Shown here piece after piece: positions 1 to 8,517 of a DNA stretch of 64,000 bases (positions are counted from its first letter, which is position 1; the number at the start of each line of letters is the position of its first letter). The notes under the pieces are model-generated. The model searched no databases. It worked only from the letters and a program-made list of their open reading frames with translations, and had not been told where the DNA came from. The DNA is from Pseudoalteromonas ruthenica (GTDB lineage: Bacteria > Pseudomonadota > Gammaproteobacteria > Enterobacterales > Alteromonadaceae). Both the position numbers and the translations under genes were made by a program. Location: contig NZ_CP023396.1 in the NCBI RefSeq assembly GCF_008808095.1, positions 2,232,001 through 2,296,000 of the forward strand. The letters run 5' to 3'.

Positions 1-1235
1 GCCTTGAAGACGCCGTTGAGAATATCGATATCGGCGGCCCAACTATGGTGCGCGCGGCAGCGAAAAATCACAAAGACGTGACCATCGTAGTAAATGCGGG
101 TGATTACACACGCGTAATTGACGAAATGAAAGCCAACCAAGGTTCAACCACCCACGCCACACGTTTTGATTTAGCTATTGCGGCTTTTGAGCACACCGCT
201 CAGTACGATGGCATGATCGCTAACTACTTCGGTAAGATGGTGCCAGATTACACCGAGGAAGCGGCGGCTGAGACTAAATTTCCGCGCACTTTCAACATGC
301 AATTCACCAAAAAGCAGGACATGCGCTATGGTGAAAACTCGCACCAAGATGCGGCGTTTTACGTTGAAAATGACCTTAGCGAAGCCTCAGTGGCCACCGC
401 TAAGCAGCTACAAGGCAAGGCGCTATCATACAACAACATCGCTGATACCGACGCAGCCCTTGAGTGCGTAAAAGAATTCGATGCGCCAGCGTGTGTGATC
501 GTCAAACACGCCAACCCATGTGGCGTATCGGTCGGTGAAAACATCCTTAGCGCCTATGACCGCGCCTTTAAAACCGACCCAACTTCCGCTTTCGGCGGCA
601 TTATTGCCTTTAACCGTGAACTTGATGGTGATACCGCAGAAGCCATCGTTGCGCGCCAGTTTGTGGAAGTGATTATTGCGCCTAGCATCAGCGAAGAAGC
701 AGCGCAAATCGTTTCGGCAAAACAAAATGTACGCCTACTAGAGTGTGGCCAGTGGCAAGATAAAACCACCGCTGTGGATATTAAGCGCGTTAATGGCGGT
801 GTTTTAGTGCAAGACCGCGACCAAGGCATGGTGGCCAAAGAAGAGCTAAAAGTTGTGTCTAAGCGCCAACCTACCGAGCAAGAGCTAAACGATTTAATGT
901 TCTGCTGGAAGGTCGCTAAGTTTGTTAAATCGAACGCCATCGTATACGCCAAAGACGGCATGACCATTGGTGTGGGTGCCGGACAAATGAGCCGCGTTTA
1001 TTCAGCGAAAATCGCCGGTATTAAGGCTGCTGACGAAAACCTCGTGGTTGAAGGCTCGGTCATGGCCTCGGATGCCTTCTTTCCGTTCCGTGATGGCATC
1101 GACGCCGCAGCAGCGGCTGGTATCACTGCCGTGATTCAGCCTGGTGGCTCAATGCGCGATGAAGAAGTTATCGCCGCTGCAGACGAAGCAGGCATGGCCA
1201 TGGTATTCACCGGCATGCGCCACTTCCGCCACTAA
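1..1235 (+). CDS. purH: PurH, AICAR formyltransferase / IMP cyclohydrolase (5' partial)
   Basis: Catalyses the last two steps of IMP synthesis in the cytoplasm: formylation of AICAR with 10-formyl-THF, then ring closure. The reading frame is already open at base 3, where it reads [18 protein letters not shown], a conserved stretch of the N-terminal cyclohydrolase (MGS-like) domain. About the first 115 residues therefore lie outside the window and the internal ATG at 45 is not the start. About 410 residues are visible, including the whole C-terminal transformylase domain with the VKHANPCG motif (Lys-His pair) and a conserved FRH C-terminus. The protein family is usually about 530 residues. A hairpin terminator follows directly. 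Identification is very secure. Confidence 0.97.
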   Translation, partial: LEDAVENIDIGGPTMVRAAAKNHKDVTIVVNAGDYTRVIDEMKANQGSTTHATRFDLAIAAFEHTAQYDGMIANYFGKMVPDYTEEAAAETKFPRTFNMQFTKKQDMRYGENSHQDAAFYVENDLSEASVATAKQLQGKALSYNNIADTDAALECVKEFDAPACVIVKHANPCGVSVGENILSAYDRAFKTDPTSAFGGIIAFNRELDGDTAEAIVARQFVEVIIAPSISEEAAQIVSAKQNVRLLECGQWQDKTTAVDIKRVNGGVLVQDRDQGMVAKEELKVVSKRQPTEQELNDLMFCWKVAKFVKSNAIVYAKDGMTIGVGAGQMSRVYSAKIAGIKAADENLVVEGSVMASDAFFPFRDGIDAAAAAGITAVIQPGGSMRDEEVIAAADEAGMAMVFTGMRHFRH

Positions 1236-1245
1236 AACCGCTAAC

Positions 1246-1278
1246 CACGCCAGTGCATAATTTGTACTGGCGTGTTTT
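1246..1278 (+). terminator. Intrinsic terminator after purH
   Basis: A 9-bp perfect stem, CACGCCAGT pairing with ACTGGCGTG around an 11-nt loop, is followed by TTTT. It lies 10 bases after the purH stop and suggests that purH is at least partly separated from the downstream genes. Confidence 0.75.
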
Positions 1279-1345
1279 CGTAGACTATTCAAATCAATCT
1301 GTTATGTTGGCACTAAATACCAAAAACAACAGCAAGGATTAGATT

Positions 1346-2167
1346 ATGAAACTAGGCTTGAAAACCGCGCTCAGCGCTGCTTTAGCTGTCTCTTTAAGTG
1401 CTTGTGCTGCAACCAGTGGCACCGAAGCACTCACCGATGCCGCGCAAAACGATTTGCGTAGTGAGCAAGCAAAAAGTCGCGACCAATATCGCCACCCGGT
1501 GGAAACCTTGGCGTTTTTTGGCTTCGAACCGTCGATGACCGTAGTTGAGATCTGGCCTGGTGGCGGCTGGTACAGCGATATTATCGCCCCTGCGATGAAA
1601 GGTGAAGGCACCTTTTACGCCGCCCACTTCCCTGCTGATAGCGATGTTGAGTATTACCAACGCTCACTAACCCGTTTCCAAGATAAACTTGCCAGCGACA
1701 GTGCCTACAGCGACGTTAAACTCAGTGAGTTTGCGCCTGGCACACATCATAGCATCGCTCCTGAAGGAAGCGCCGACATGGTGCTGACGTTCAGAAACCT
1801 GCACAACTGGTATATGCAAAAAGACGAACAAGGCGTTAAAGATGCCTTTAAAGCCTTTTATGCAGCCTTAAAGCCCGGTGGCGTACTTGGTGTAGTTGAT
1901 CACCGCTTACCCGAAAGCCGCGATGCAGGTAAAGCGAAACGCTCAGGCTATGTTAAAGAAAGTTGGGTGATTGAGCTGGCTAAACAGGCCGGATTTGAAC
2001 TCGCTGCGAAAAGTGAAATCAATGCAAACCCGAATGATTTTGCCGACCACCCTCGTGGCGTGTGGACATTGCCACCGCGTTTAGCGCTAGGCGATGAAGA
2101 TCGCGCTAAATATGAGGCGATTGGTGAAAGCGATCGGATGACGCTGAAATTCATCAAACCGCAATAG
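1346..2167 (+). CDS. Methyltransferase-like lipoprotein (COG4798-type)
   Basis: The 273-residue product begins with a lipoprotein signal peptide: Lys at positions 2 and 6, a hydrophobic run, then the lipobox LSAC with Cys20. The mature part resembles a class I SAM-dependent methyltransferase. VVEIWPGGGWYSDI looks like motif I with the Gly-rich loop, and an ADMVLTFRNLHNW segment and an LKPGGVLGVVDHR segment correspond to the later core strands. The substrate is unknown. Proteins of this type are annotated as predicted methyltransferases, but a secreted SAM enzyme is odd because SAM is cytoplasmic, so the fold may have been reused. The gene ends 12 bp before purD and is probably cotranscribed with it. 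The ATG follows AGCAAGGATTAG, a good ribosome site. Confidence 0.8.
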   Translation: MKLGLKTALSAALAVSLSACAATSGTEALTDAAQNDLRSEQAKSRDQYRHPVETLAFFGFEPSMTVVEIWPGGGWYSDIIAPAMKGEGTFYAAHFPADSDVEYYQRSLTRFQDKLASDSAYSDVKLSEFAPGTHHSIAPEGSADMVLTFRNLHNWYMQKDEQGVKDAFKAFYAALKPGGVLGVVDHRLPESRDAGKAKRSGYVKESWVIELAKQAGFELAAKSEINANPNDFADHPRGVWTLPPRLALGDEDRAKYEAIGESDRMTLKFIKPQ

Positions 2168-2179
2168 GATTTTTACGCC

Positions 2180-3466
2180 ATGAATGTACTTGTCATTGGC
2201 AGTGGCGGCCGCGAACACGCACTTGCGTTTAAGGCCGCTCAATCAAGCAAAGTAGAAAAAGTATTTGTCGCGCCAGGTAATGCTGGCACCGCTCTAGAGC
2301 CAAAACTAGAAAACGTCGCCATTGGTGTCGAAGACATCGATGCGCTTATCGCTTTCGTCAAAGAAAACCAGGTTGAACTGACCATTGTCGGCCCTGAGGC
2401 ACCGCTAGTGATTGGTGTGGTCGATGCCTTTCGCGAACAAGGCTTGGCTATTTTCGGACCGACACAAGGCGCTGCCCAACTGGAAGGCTCTAAGTCATTC
2501 ACTAAAGACTTTTTAGCACGCCACAATATCCCAACGGCGTTCTACAAGACCTTTGAGCAAATCGAGCCCGCGCTGGCTTACATTAAAGAGCAAGGCGCTC
2601 CTATCGTGGTCAAAGCCGATGGCTTGGCCGCAGGTAAAGGCGTTATTGTGGCGATGACCGAAGCCGAAGCCGAGGCTGCGGTACGCGATATGCTCGCAGG
2701 CAATGCCTTTGGTGAAGCGGGTAGCCGCGTGGTTATCGAGGAGTTCTTAGAAGGCGAGGAAGCCTCGTTTATCGTTATGGTTGACGGTAAAAACGTACTA
2801 CCTTTTGCCACCAGCCAAGACCATAAGCGTGCCTATGATGGTGATAAAGGCCCGAACACCGGTGGCATGGGAGCCTACTCTCCAGCCCCCGTGGTCAGTG
2901 AAGAAATTCACAACCGCATTATGGATGAAGTGATCAACCCTACCGTAGCAGGTATGGCTGCAGAGGGTCATCCTTATACCGGCTTTTTGTATGCAGGGCT
3001 GATGATTGCCGCCGATGGCACGCCTAAGGTCATTGAATACAACTGCCGCTTTGGCGACCCAGAAACGCAACCGATTATGTTGCGTCTGCAATCAGACCTT
3101 GTGTCGTTAATTGAAGCTGCGAATCGTCAAGAACTGGATCGCACAGAAATTAACTTCGACCCACGCGCCGCCGTTGGCGTGGTGCTGGCAGCGAAAGGGT
3201 ATCCAGGTTCTTACCCTAAAGGTGATGCTATCTCCGGTCTAAAGGTAAATTACCCACAGGGCGAAAAAGTCTTCCATGCAGGCACCAAGCAGCAAGGTGA
3301 AGACATCGTCACTGCCGGGGGCCGGGTGCTGTGTGCGACAGCGCTAGGCGATACCGTAACAGCGGCGCAACAACGTGCGTATAAGTTGGTGCAAGAGATT
3401 AACTGGGACGGTGTTGAATACCGCACCGATATCGCTCACCACGCCATTCGTCGCGAGCGTACTTAA
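2180..3466 (+). CDS. purD: PurD, phosphoribosylamine-glycine ligase (GARS)
   Basis: Joins 5-phosphoribosylamine and glycine with ATP in the second step of purine synthesis. The 428-residue product has the usual family length. It starts with MNVLVIGSGGREHAL, the diagnostic N-terminal Rossmann loop, and contains the ATP-grasp core with VVKADGLAAGKGV near residues 143-155, the GPNTGGMGAYSPAP loop near 225 and the metal-binding segment EYNCRFGDPETQ near 287. purH and purD are commonly adjacent in gammaproteobacteria. Here a lipoprotein gene and a terminator separate them. A strong terminator follows. Confidence 0.97.
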   Translation: MNVLVIGSGGREHALAFKAAQSSKVEKVFVAPGNAGTALEPKLENVAIGVEDIDALIAFVKENQVELTIVGPEAPLVIGVVDAFREQGLAIFGPTQGAAQLEGSKSFTKDFLARHNIPTAFYKTFEQIEPALAYIKEQGAPIVVKADGLAAGKGVIVAMTEAEAEAAVRDMLAGNAFGEAGSRVVIEEFLEGEEASFIVMVDGKNVLPFATSQDHKRAYDGDKGPNTGGMGAYSPAPVVSEEIHNRIMDEVINPTVAGMAAEGHPYTGFLYAGLMIAADGTPKVIEYNCRFGDPETQPIMLRLQSDLVSLIEAANRQELDRTEINFDPRAAVGVVLAAKGYPGSYPKGDAISGLKVNYPQGEKVFHAGTKQQGEDIVTAGGRVLCATALGDTVTAAQQRAYKLVQEINWDGVEYRTDIAHHAIRRERT

Positions 3467-3521
3467 CCCCCACGAGAACCTTCGTTCAAAACAGGGTTAA
3501 GAGCTAATAACCGTACATATC

Positions 3522-3548
3522 AAGCGAGGCTAAATGCCTCGCTTTTTT
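3522..3548 (+). terminator. Intrinsic terminator after purD
   Basis: AAGCGAGGC pairs with GCCTCGCTT across a 5-nt loop and is followed by a run of T residues. This marks the right edge of the purine genes; everything from here to about 4865 is AT-rich accessory sequence. Confidence 0.85.
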
Positions 3549-3636
3549 ATGACACTTTTTCTAGCTTGATTTAATCCTATATAGAGGGCTTTTAGGCAAC
3601 ATCGAAACTTTGGGAATTACATTTAAGCTAACAAGA

Positions 3637-3803
3637 ACACATAACGGTTTGCTGCGCCAGTACATTCGGAAAGGTGCCTATTTACGGACGCTAACAGATA
3701 GGAAATTATCAAGATTGAACGAGCAGTAAATGCCATACCTATGAAGTGCCTAGGTTATAAACAGCCTATCATTGTGTTCAATGAATTACACTATGCGGCC
3801 TAA
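3637..3803 (+). pseudogene. Decayed 3' end of an IS30-family transposase
   Basis: No intact frame exists, but two overlapping frames read as the C-terminus of an IS30-type DDE transposase. Frame 1 (3637-3729) gives THNGLLRQYIRKGAYLR, matching the conserved NGLLRQYFPKG block. The frame 0 segment from 3711 to the TAA at 3801 gives ERAVN..PMKCLGYKQP..VF, matching the RPRKxLGYKTPxEVF block that follows it in the family. The switch between frames near 3718 is a frameshift. The N-terminus and left end are gone. This is recognised from family motifs only; a search against ISfinder would settle the family. Confidence 0.7.
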
Positions 3804-3811
3804 TTTAGCGA

Positions 3812-3836
3812 GTGGTGCACTTCGGAGTTGAATTCA
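3812..3836. mobile_element. Probable right terminal repeat of the IS30-type remnant
   Basis: The sequence TGGTGCACTTCGGAGTTGAA lies 9 bases after the stop of the decayed transposase, where the right inverted repeat of an IS30-family element is expected. It resembles the reverse complement of the usual IS30 end (TTCAA....GCACCA). No matching left end was seen between purD and 3637, so the element is truncated. Confidence 0.45.
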
Positions 3837-3890
3837 TGTTTACACCTACTGTCTATATCTTAAAGGAATAAGGTACAGTTTTTTTCCGAC

Positions 3891-3940
3891 AAATTTTGTG
3901 CTACTTTGCACTTTAAAATTTTGTGCTACTTTGCACTTTA
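3891..3940 (+). repeat. Perfect 25-bp tandem duplication
   Basis: Two identical 25-bp units occupy 3891-3915 and 3916-3940, each beginning AAATTTTGTGCTACTTTGCA. They end 25 bases before the first gene of the two-gene islet and just before its AAAGGGA ribosome site, so they sit at the expected promoter/operator position. The rest of 3550-3890 holds only the IS remnant. Confidence 0.85.
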
Positions 3941-3965
3941 AACAGGAATATAAAGGGAATTTAAT

Positions 3966-4301
3966 ATGATATGTCCGGACATTAGTGAATTAGAGTTTTC
4001 TGACCGTGGAAAATTGGCAGTAAAAGAAATAAGAAGAATAAAAGAAGTAAATCAATGGCTCAGCTCCACCATTGTTGTTGGTACCTTTGCAAACATTTTC
4101 GCTGGCAACGGCATAATAAAGAGCCACTATAACCTTACTCAAACAGATTTTAATTCTTTTAATAAGGCTTTAAGAGATTCTCCAAGCATTGCTAAGCGAA
4201 CGATAAAGACTATATCGGGCCTACAAGCAATTAGAGCTAAAACAAGCAAAGAAAGACAGTTTTGGAAGGCTGTATACAATGGGTGCGTGGCTGCAAAATG
4301 A
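3966..4301 (+). CDS. Unknown 111-residue basic protein, islet gene 1
   Basis: I do not recognise this protein. It has no signal peptide or membrane segment, is rich in Lys and Arg, and looks mostly helical, with one hydrophobic, Gly-containing stretch (STIVVGTFANIFAGNG, about residues 34-49). The start is supported by AAAGGGA eight bases upstream. Its stop TGA overlaps the next start as ATGA (4298-4301), so the two genes are almost certainly translated together. The base composition is clearly more AT-rich than the flanking purine genes and an IS remnant lies upstream, which points to horizontal acquisition. A two-gene module such as toxin/antitoxin or effector/immunity is conceivable but nothing in the sequence proves it. 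Confidence 0.6.
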   Translation: MICPDISELEFSDRGKLAVKEIRRIKEVNQWLSSTIVVGTFANIFAGNGIIKSHYNLTQTDFNSFNKALRDSPSIAKRTIKTISGLQAIRAKTSKERQFWKAVYNGCVAAK

Positions 4302-4789
4302 ACTATTTAATTTGTGCTTTTTCTTTATTCTTATCACTTTGCTCCTATGCAAATACGACTGAGCAAACCCTTGAAGACTATCTTACTGTCCAATACCATA
4401 ACTCGATTAAAGCGTACGAGCTTAAGCTTGAAGAGTGCCAAAAAACAGAAGAAGTTATCACCCCTAATGACGTCGAGCATATTTCGAAAGATTGGAACGT
4501 GATCAGTGCTGCTTTGTCTTATCATTATGCAAAGTTTCAGGATTTATGCACGCATGATGAATTACAACACTTCACTGTACTTTCTGCAAAACTGCAGGCT
4601 TTAGAAAGTAGCGATAAGTTAGTGCTTGATAAGTATAATCAGTTAATTATGGCAATACCTTTAACTTATGAACGAACTAAAGCTGATTATTTTGTTTTGC
4701 CTGAAAACTTACGCAAGCAGTTTTCAAGGATAGAAAAACTGAACAGACCATTTGATCTGATGGGAACAATGGAAAATTTTGATTTATGA
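4298..4789 (+). CDS. Unknown secreted 163-residue protein, islet gene 2
   Basis: The start is placed at the ATG of the ATGA overlap with the preceding gene, because from there the product begins with a clear signal peptide (MNYLICAFSLFLSLCSYA, cleavage likely after SYA). An in-frame ATG at 4262 would put a non-hydrophobic leader in front of it. The mature part of about 145 residues is acidic, helical and carries two Cys residues (in EECQK and DLCTH) that could form a disulphide in the periplasm. I know no family for it. A hairpin with a T run follows at 4839. The pairing of a cytosolic basic protein with a periplasmic partner is the most distinctive feature of the pair. Confidence 0.6.
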   Translation: MNYLICAFSLFLSLCSYANTTEQTLEDYLTVQYHNSIKAYELKLEECQKTEEVITPNDVEHISKDWNVISAALSYHYAKFQDLCTHDELQHFTVLSAKLQALESSDKLVLDKYNQLIMAIPLTYERTKADYFVLPENLRKQFSRIEKLNRPFDLMGTMENFDL

Positions 4790-4838
4790 AATAAAGCAGC
4801 CTCTACAGGCTGAGGGTTTTTCTAAATTCAATTCAGAG

Positions 4839-4862
4839 GGCTGCGACTGAGCGGCCTTTTTT
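4839..4862 (+). terminator. Probable terminator after the two-gene islet
   Basis: GGCTGC pairs with GCGGCC (one G-U pair) over a 6-nt loop and is followed by six T residues. A second short hairpin, CAGCC/GGCTG, lies just upstream near 4797-4812 and is also followed by T residues. Between here and 5130 I see no further gene. Confidence 0.5.
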
Positions 4863-5130
4863 ATTTCAATACAAAAGTGGTTTTTCGCTTACATCACCAA
4901 TACTATCTCTCTAATAGTTATCATAAACTCCTAATGTAAACTTAAGACCTGAGACGCATAAAGCGTTCACTGGGTGAGGCAAAACTCATTCTTAGTTGAT
5001 ATATAGTCATAAACCTTTTTCAAGGGTTGATATCAAATCGCTAGTAGCAAAAGTAACTGGGCGTTAATCCGTCCATTTTTCTGTGCTTTGCTACACTTTG
5101 ACCATCTAAACTAGAAGAAAGTATTGCATT

Positions 5131-7653
5131 TTGTTGCCACGGCTGGATTTATTTAACGTACTTGCTGCTTGTTTGCTCGCCACTCTAGTGCTTATCGCCG
5201 GTGTGTTAGCCGCCAATATTACTCAGTCTTCACCCCACAGTCTGGGCAATGAACCAGGGGTAACAGTGGTGCCAAGTTTTATGGTGCTCCCGCAAGCGGT
5301 CACATTTTCAGCGCTTCATGAAAAGCATTTTGATGACTTCACTGCAGGGTCATGGCAACAGGTTCCTTGGCAATTTGGTACACAGCAATATTGGCTACGT
5401 TTAACTATTACCAATAACCAAACTGAGCCAAGATCGCTTATTGCCCGCTTTGATAACCCCATGGTCGATAATTTGCTCGTGTATCACCTTGATGAAGCAG
5501 GCCAAGTGCAACATAGCGTGCAATTGGGCGACCACCGCCGCGATTTAAGCCAGCTTGAATACGCCCTGCCTCACTATGCATTTACTCTGCAAGCGCAACA
5601 GCAACATACTCTAGTTATTGGTATACACACCACGGGCATAAGCAAAACCCCAGTCAACCTTTACTCCGAACAGACCTTTTTTGAGCTTAGCCGCAGTACT
5701 TTCTCGTTGTGGAGCGTATATGTTGGCGTGTTATTAATGACCGCGCTGTATAACTTGATTTTATACTTCAGCATTCGCGATCGCGTGTATTTGCTCTATG
5801 TGGGCTATATTCTTGCGGTGATGACCTTGCTCGGCATCGTGCTCGGCTATGGCTTTTATTTATGGCCCACGTCATGGCAGCAATGGTTTCACCACCAAGT
5901 CATTTTATTTAACTACGCCATCGCCATTACCACGCTGGGGTTTTGCGTTATGTTTTTGCGTTATCACAAAGACCGAGGCAAGCCGTATCGCGTGGCGATA
6001 GGTTATTTGCAGCTTTTGCTGTTGTTGTGCGCGCTCAGCCTGTTTTTACCGGAATTTTATAGCGCACCGATATTTTTTATAACCATGCCGGGGCTGTATA
6101 TCATTTGCTTCTGGCTAATTTTCAAAAAGCTCATCAGTGGTTTTCGGTGGGCTAAATATTACGTGCTTTCGTGGTTTCCGTTGTTATGTGCCGCCGCCAT
6201 CCAGCCGTTAGAATTGACCGGTGTTATTGAATACAGCTATCTAACCCGTCATGCTTTTTTATTTGGCAGCTTAATTGAAATTACCCTGATGGCCCTGGCA
6301 CTGGCCGATAGAGTGCGCTATCAACGCAAGAAGTCACTATATTACGCCATCCATAATAGCCACAGTGGCTTACTAACCTACACCACCTTGATGCGCCGGA
6401 TTGCGCAACTACAAAATCAACGTCGCAGTTTCACACTGTGTATCGTGCATATGGCGAACTTTCAAAACCTACAGAAGACCATTGGCATCGAAAGTAGCTC
6501 GCAACTGCTCAAAAGTATTGCAGCAACGCTCAGTGAACACGCTAAAGCGCTTCGCTGTTATCGCATTCACCCAAGCAGTAAAGAAACCGTGGCTGAGCTT
6601 AACAACGGCTGTTTAGCAGTGCTCAGCGCAGAGCCTGCGGCGACACTCGAGCATCAGCGACTGCCGCACTTGCTTAGCCAGTTACAGGCCGAGTTGAGTG
6701 TGGCCGATTTACGCCTTAAGCCCAGTTACATTCTTGCCACTGTCGCTGCTGAGCAAAGCTCGCAGCCTTTTAAACAGCTAATAGAGCAAGCTTGCCAGTG
6801 CGTACAAAAAGCCCCTGCTGGCCTGCATCGTATATTCTCAGTGGATGACAACAACGATGTCAGCCAGTTACAACGCGCCACTGCACTGCAGCAAGCCATG
6901 CACAACAATGAATTGTGTCTTTATTACCAGCCGCAGCTTAATCTGCAAACTCTGCAAGTATGCGGCGCTGAAGCGCTGCTGCGCTGGCCCCAGCAACAAA
7001 GCCGTGATTTTACCGTTGAAGATATTATTCATTTGGCAGAGCAAACGGGGTTGATCAATCAGCTGACCCTGTGGATTCTTAATTGCGCCTGCAGAGATAT
7101 CGCTGCGCAAGGAGTGCTGTGGCAAGGGCAGCATATATCTGTCAACCTCAGTGCCCGAGACATACATATTGCAGATTTTACCCACAAGCTTGCTGATATC
7201 CTTAATGAGCATGGGGTGGTCCCGACACAGCTGAAACTGGAACTGACAGAGTCAGCCCTTGTTGATGATCCAGAAGCGCTTAAAGCCCTTATTGCTAGGC
7301 TTGCTGAGTTGGGGGTCCACGTCGTGTTAGACGACTATGGTACTGGCTACTCATCGCTCGAGTATCTCGTTAAATACGCCTTCGCGGAGCTTAAAATTGA
7401 TAAATACTTTGTTATGTCATTGGCGCATTCTCAACACCATCAAGCGATTGTAAACACGACTATTATGATGGCCCATAACCTTGGTTTAAAGGTCACTGCT
7501 GAGGGCGTTGAAACGCAAGAAATCGCTCACTTGCTACGCCATTATGGTGCGGATACGGCGCAAGGCTATTTGTATGCTAAACCCATGAATATTGCCGATT
7601 ACAACGCATGGCTGCAGCAGCACAAGCAATGGAGCAACGACAGTCTAGCCTAG
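5131..7653 (+). CDS. 7TMR-DISM receptor with degenerate GGDEF and EAL domains
   Basis: An inner-membrane cyclic-di-GMP phosphodiesterase of about 840 residues. Order: N-terminal membrane anchor, periplasmic 7TMR-DISMED2-type beta-sandwich (about 40-170), seven membrane helices (about 190-390), a GGDEF-like region (about 400-570), and an EAL domain (about 590-830). The GGDEF signature is absent: LNNGCLAVL stands where GGDEF is expected, so no cyclase activity is likely. The EAL domain looks intact, with EAL at 614-616, SVNLSARD, ELTES, DDYGTG from Asp734, the Lys in LKIDK and AEGVET. The DISMED2 domain is thought to bind small ligands such as carbohydrates. The start is uncertain: TTG at 5131 follows AGAAGAAAG; no good ATG lies nearby. 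Confidence 0.9.
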   Translation: MLPRLDLFNVLAACLLATLVLIAGVLAANITQSSPHSLGNEPGVTVVPSFMVLPQAVTFSALHEKHFDDFTAGSWQQVPWQFGTQQYWLRLTITNNQTEPRSLIARFDNPMVDNLLVYHLDEAGQVQHSVQLGDHRRDLSQLEYALPHYAFTLQAQQQHTLVIGIHTTGISKTPVNLYSEQTFFELSRSTFSLWSVYVGVLLMTALYNLILYFSIRDRVYLLYVGYILAVMTLLGIVLGYGFYLWPTSWQQWFHHQVILFNYAIAITTLGFCVMFLRYHKDRGKPYRVAIGYLQLLLLLCALSLFLPEFYSAPIFFITMPGLYIICFWLIFKKLISGFRWAKYYVLSWFPLLCAAAIQPLELTGVIEYSYLTRHAFLFGSLIEITLMALALADRVRYQRKKSLYYAIHNSHSGLLTYTTLMRRIAQLQNQRRSFTLCIVHMANFQNLQKTIGIESSSQLLKSIAATLSEHAKALRCYRIHPSSKETVAELNNGCLAVLSAEPAATLEHQRLPHLLSQLQAELSVADLRLKPSYILATVAAEQSSQPFKQLIEQACQCVQKAPAGLHRIFSVDDNNDVSQLQRATALQQAMHNNELCLYYQPQLNLQTLQVCGAEALLRWPQQQSRDFTVEDIIHLAEQTGLINQLTLWILNCACRDIAAQGVLWQGQHISVNLSARDIHIADFTHKLADILNEHGVVPTQLKLELTESALVDDPEALKALIARLAELGVHVVLDDYGTGYSSLEYLVKYAFAELKIDKYFVMSLAHSQHHQAIVNTTIMMAHNLGLKVTAEGVETQEIAHLLRHYGADTAQGYLYAKPMNIADYNAWLQQHKQWSNDSLA

Positions 7654-7695
7654 GTTTGCTACCATACGCGCTGACTTTTAACATTGGGGCGTTAA

Positions 7696-8517
7696 ATGCT
7701 AGGCACACTAAATAAAATGAAAGCCGCGCTAAGTGATAGCGACGGCGTACATTACCAGCTACCCGTCGGTGACGAACTGCTGTCATTGAATGAGTTAATG
7801 GGTCAGCCCATTACCTTAACTCACACCGGCAATATCTTTTGTAAAAACTGCGGCAAAAAAACCAAGAAGAGCTACTCACAAGGTCACTGCTTCGTATGTA
7901 TGCGCAAGCTCGCTAGCTGCGATATGTGTATTATGAAGCCGGAAACCTGCCACTATGACCAAGGCACCTGCCGCGAGCCACAGTGGGGTGAGGAAAACTG
8001 TATGATCCCGCACTATGTCTACTTGGCTAACACCTCAGGCCTTAAAGTGGGTATTACTCGCCATACACAAATCCCCACTCGCTGGATAGATCAAGGTGCG
8101 ACCGCTGCGCTGCCTATTTTCAAGGTGCAAACCCGCCTACAATCTGGCTTGGTCGAGGTTGCTCTCGCTGATTTTATTGCCGATAAAACTAATTGGCGCA
8201 ATATGCTAAAGGGCACGAGCGTCGATGTTGACTTGAAAGCGGCACGCGATGAGTTAGTGCCACAAATTCAGCACAAATTAGATGAGCTGGCTGAGCTTTT
8301 CGGAGCCACCGCAGTGGAACTGCTCGACGAAGAGGTGGTAGAAATTAACTACCCAGTACAAGATTATCCAAGCAAAGTCAGTTCCTTTAACTTTGATAAG
8401 AACCCTCAGGTCAGTGGTGTACTACAAGGAATTAAAGGCCAGTACTTAATTTTAGATACGGGTGTAATTAATATTCGCAAATTTGGCGCTTACGAAGTAG
8501 AAGTAGCGCACGGATAA
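7696..8517 (+). CDS. DUF2797 family protein
   Basis: A cytoplasmic protein of 273 residues of the conserved DUF2797 family, common in gammaproteobacteria and of unknown function. It has a Cys-rich N-terminal part (CKNC, CFVC, CDMC and further Cys between about 50 and 105) that looks like paired zinc ribbons. YVYLANTSGLKVGITR follows, which resembles the GIY-YIG strand pattern, then RWIDQGA. A nuclease-like fold is my inference from that pattern. The gene lies 42 bp after the EAL gene on the same strand and its last 28 bases overlap the convergent GGDEF/EAL gene. Confidence 0.85.
   Translation: MLGTLNKMKAALSDSDGVHYQLPVGDELLSLNELMGQPITLTHTGNIFCKNCGKKTKKSYSQGHCFVCMRKLASCDMCIMKPETCHYDQGTCREPQWGEENCMIPHYVYLANTSGLKVGITRHTQIPTRWIDQGATAALPIFKVQTRLQSGLVEVALADFIADKTNWRNMLKGTSVDVDLKAARDELVPQIQHKLDELAELFGATAVELLDEEVVEINYPVQDYPSKVSSFNFDKNPQVSGVLQGIKGQYLILDTGVINIRKFGAYEVEVAHG

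Noticed and set aside
426..967. Open frames antisense to purH
   Set aside because: They are shadows of a highly conserved gene with no homology pattern of their own.
4262..4297. Upstream ATG for the secreted islet protein
   Set aside because: It would place a non-hydrophobic leader before a clear signal peptide, while the ATGA overlap at 4298 gives a natural start.
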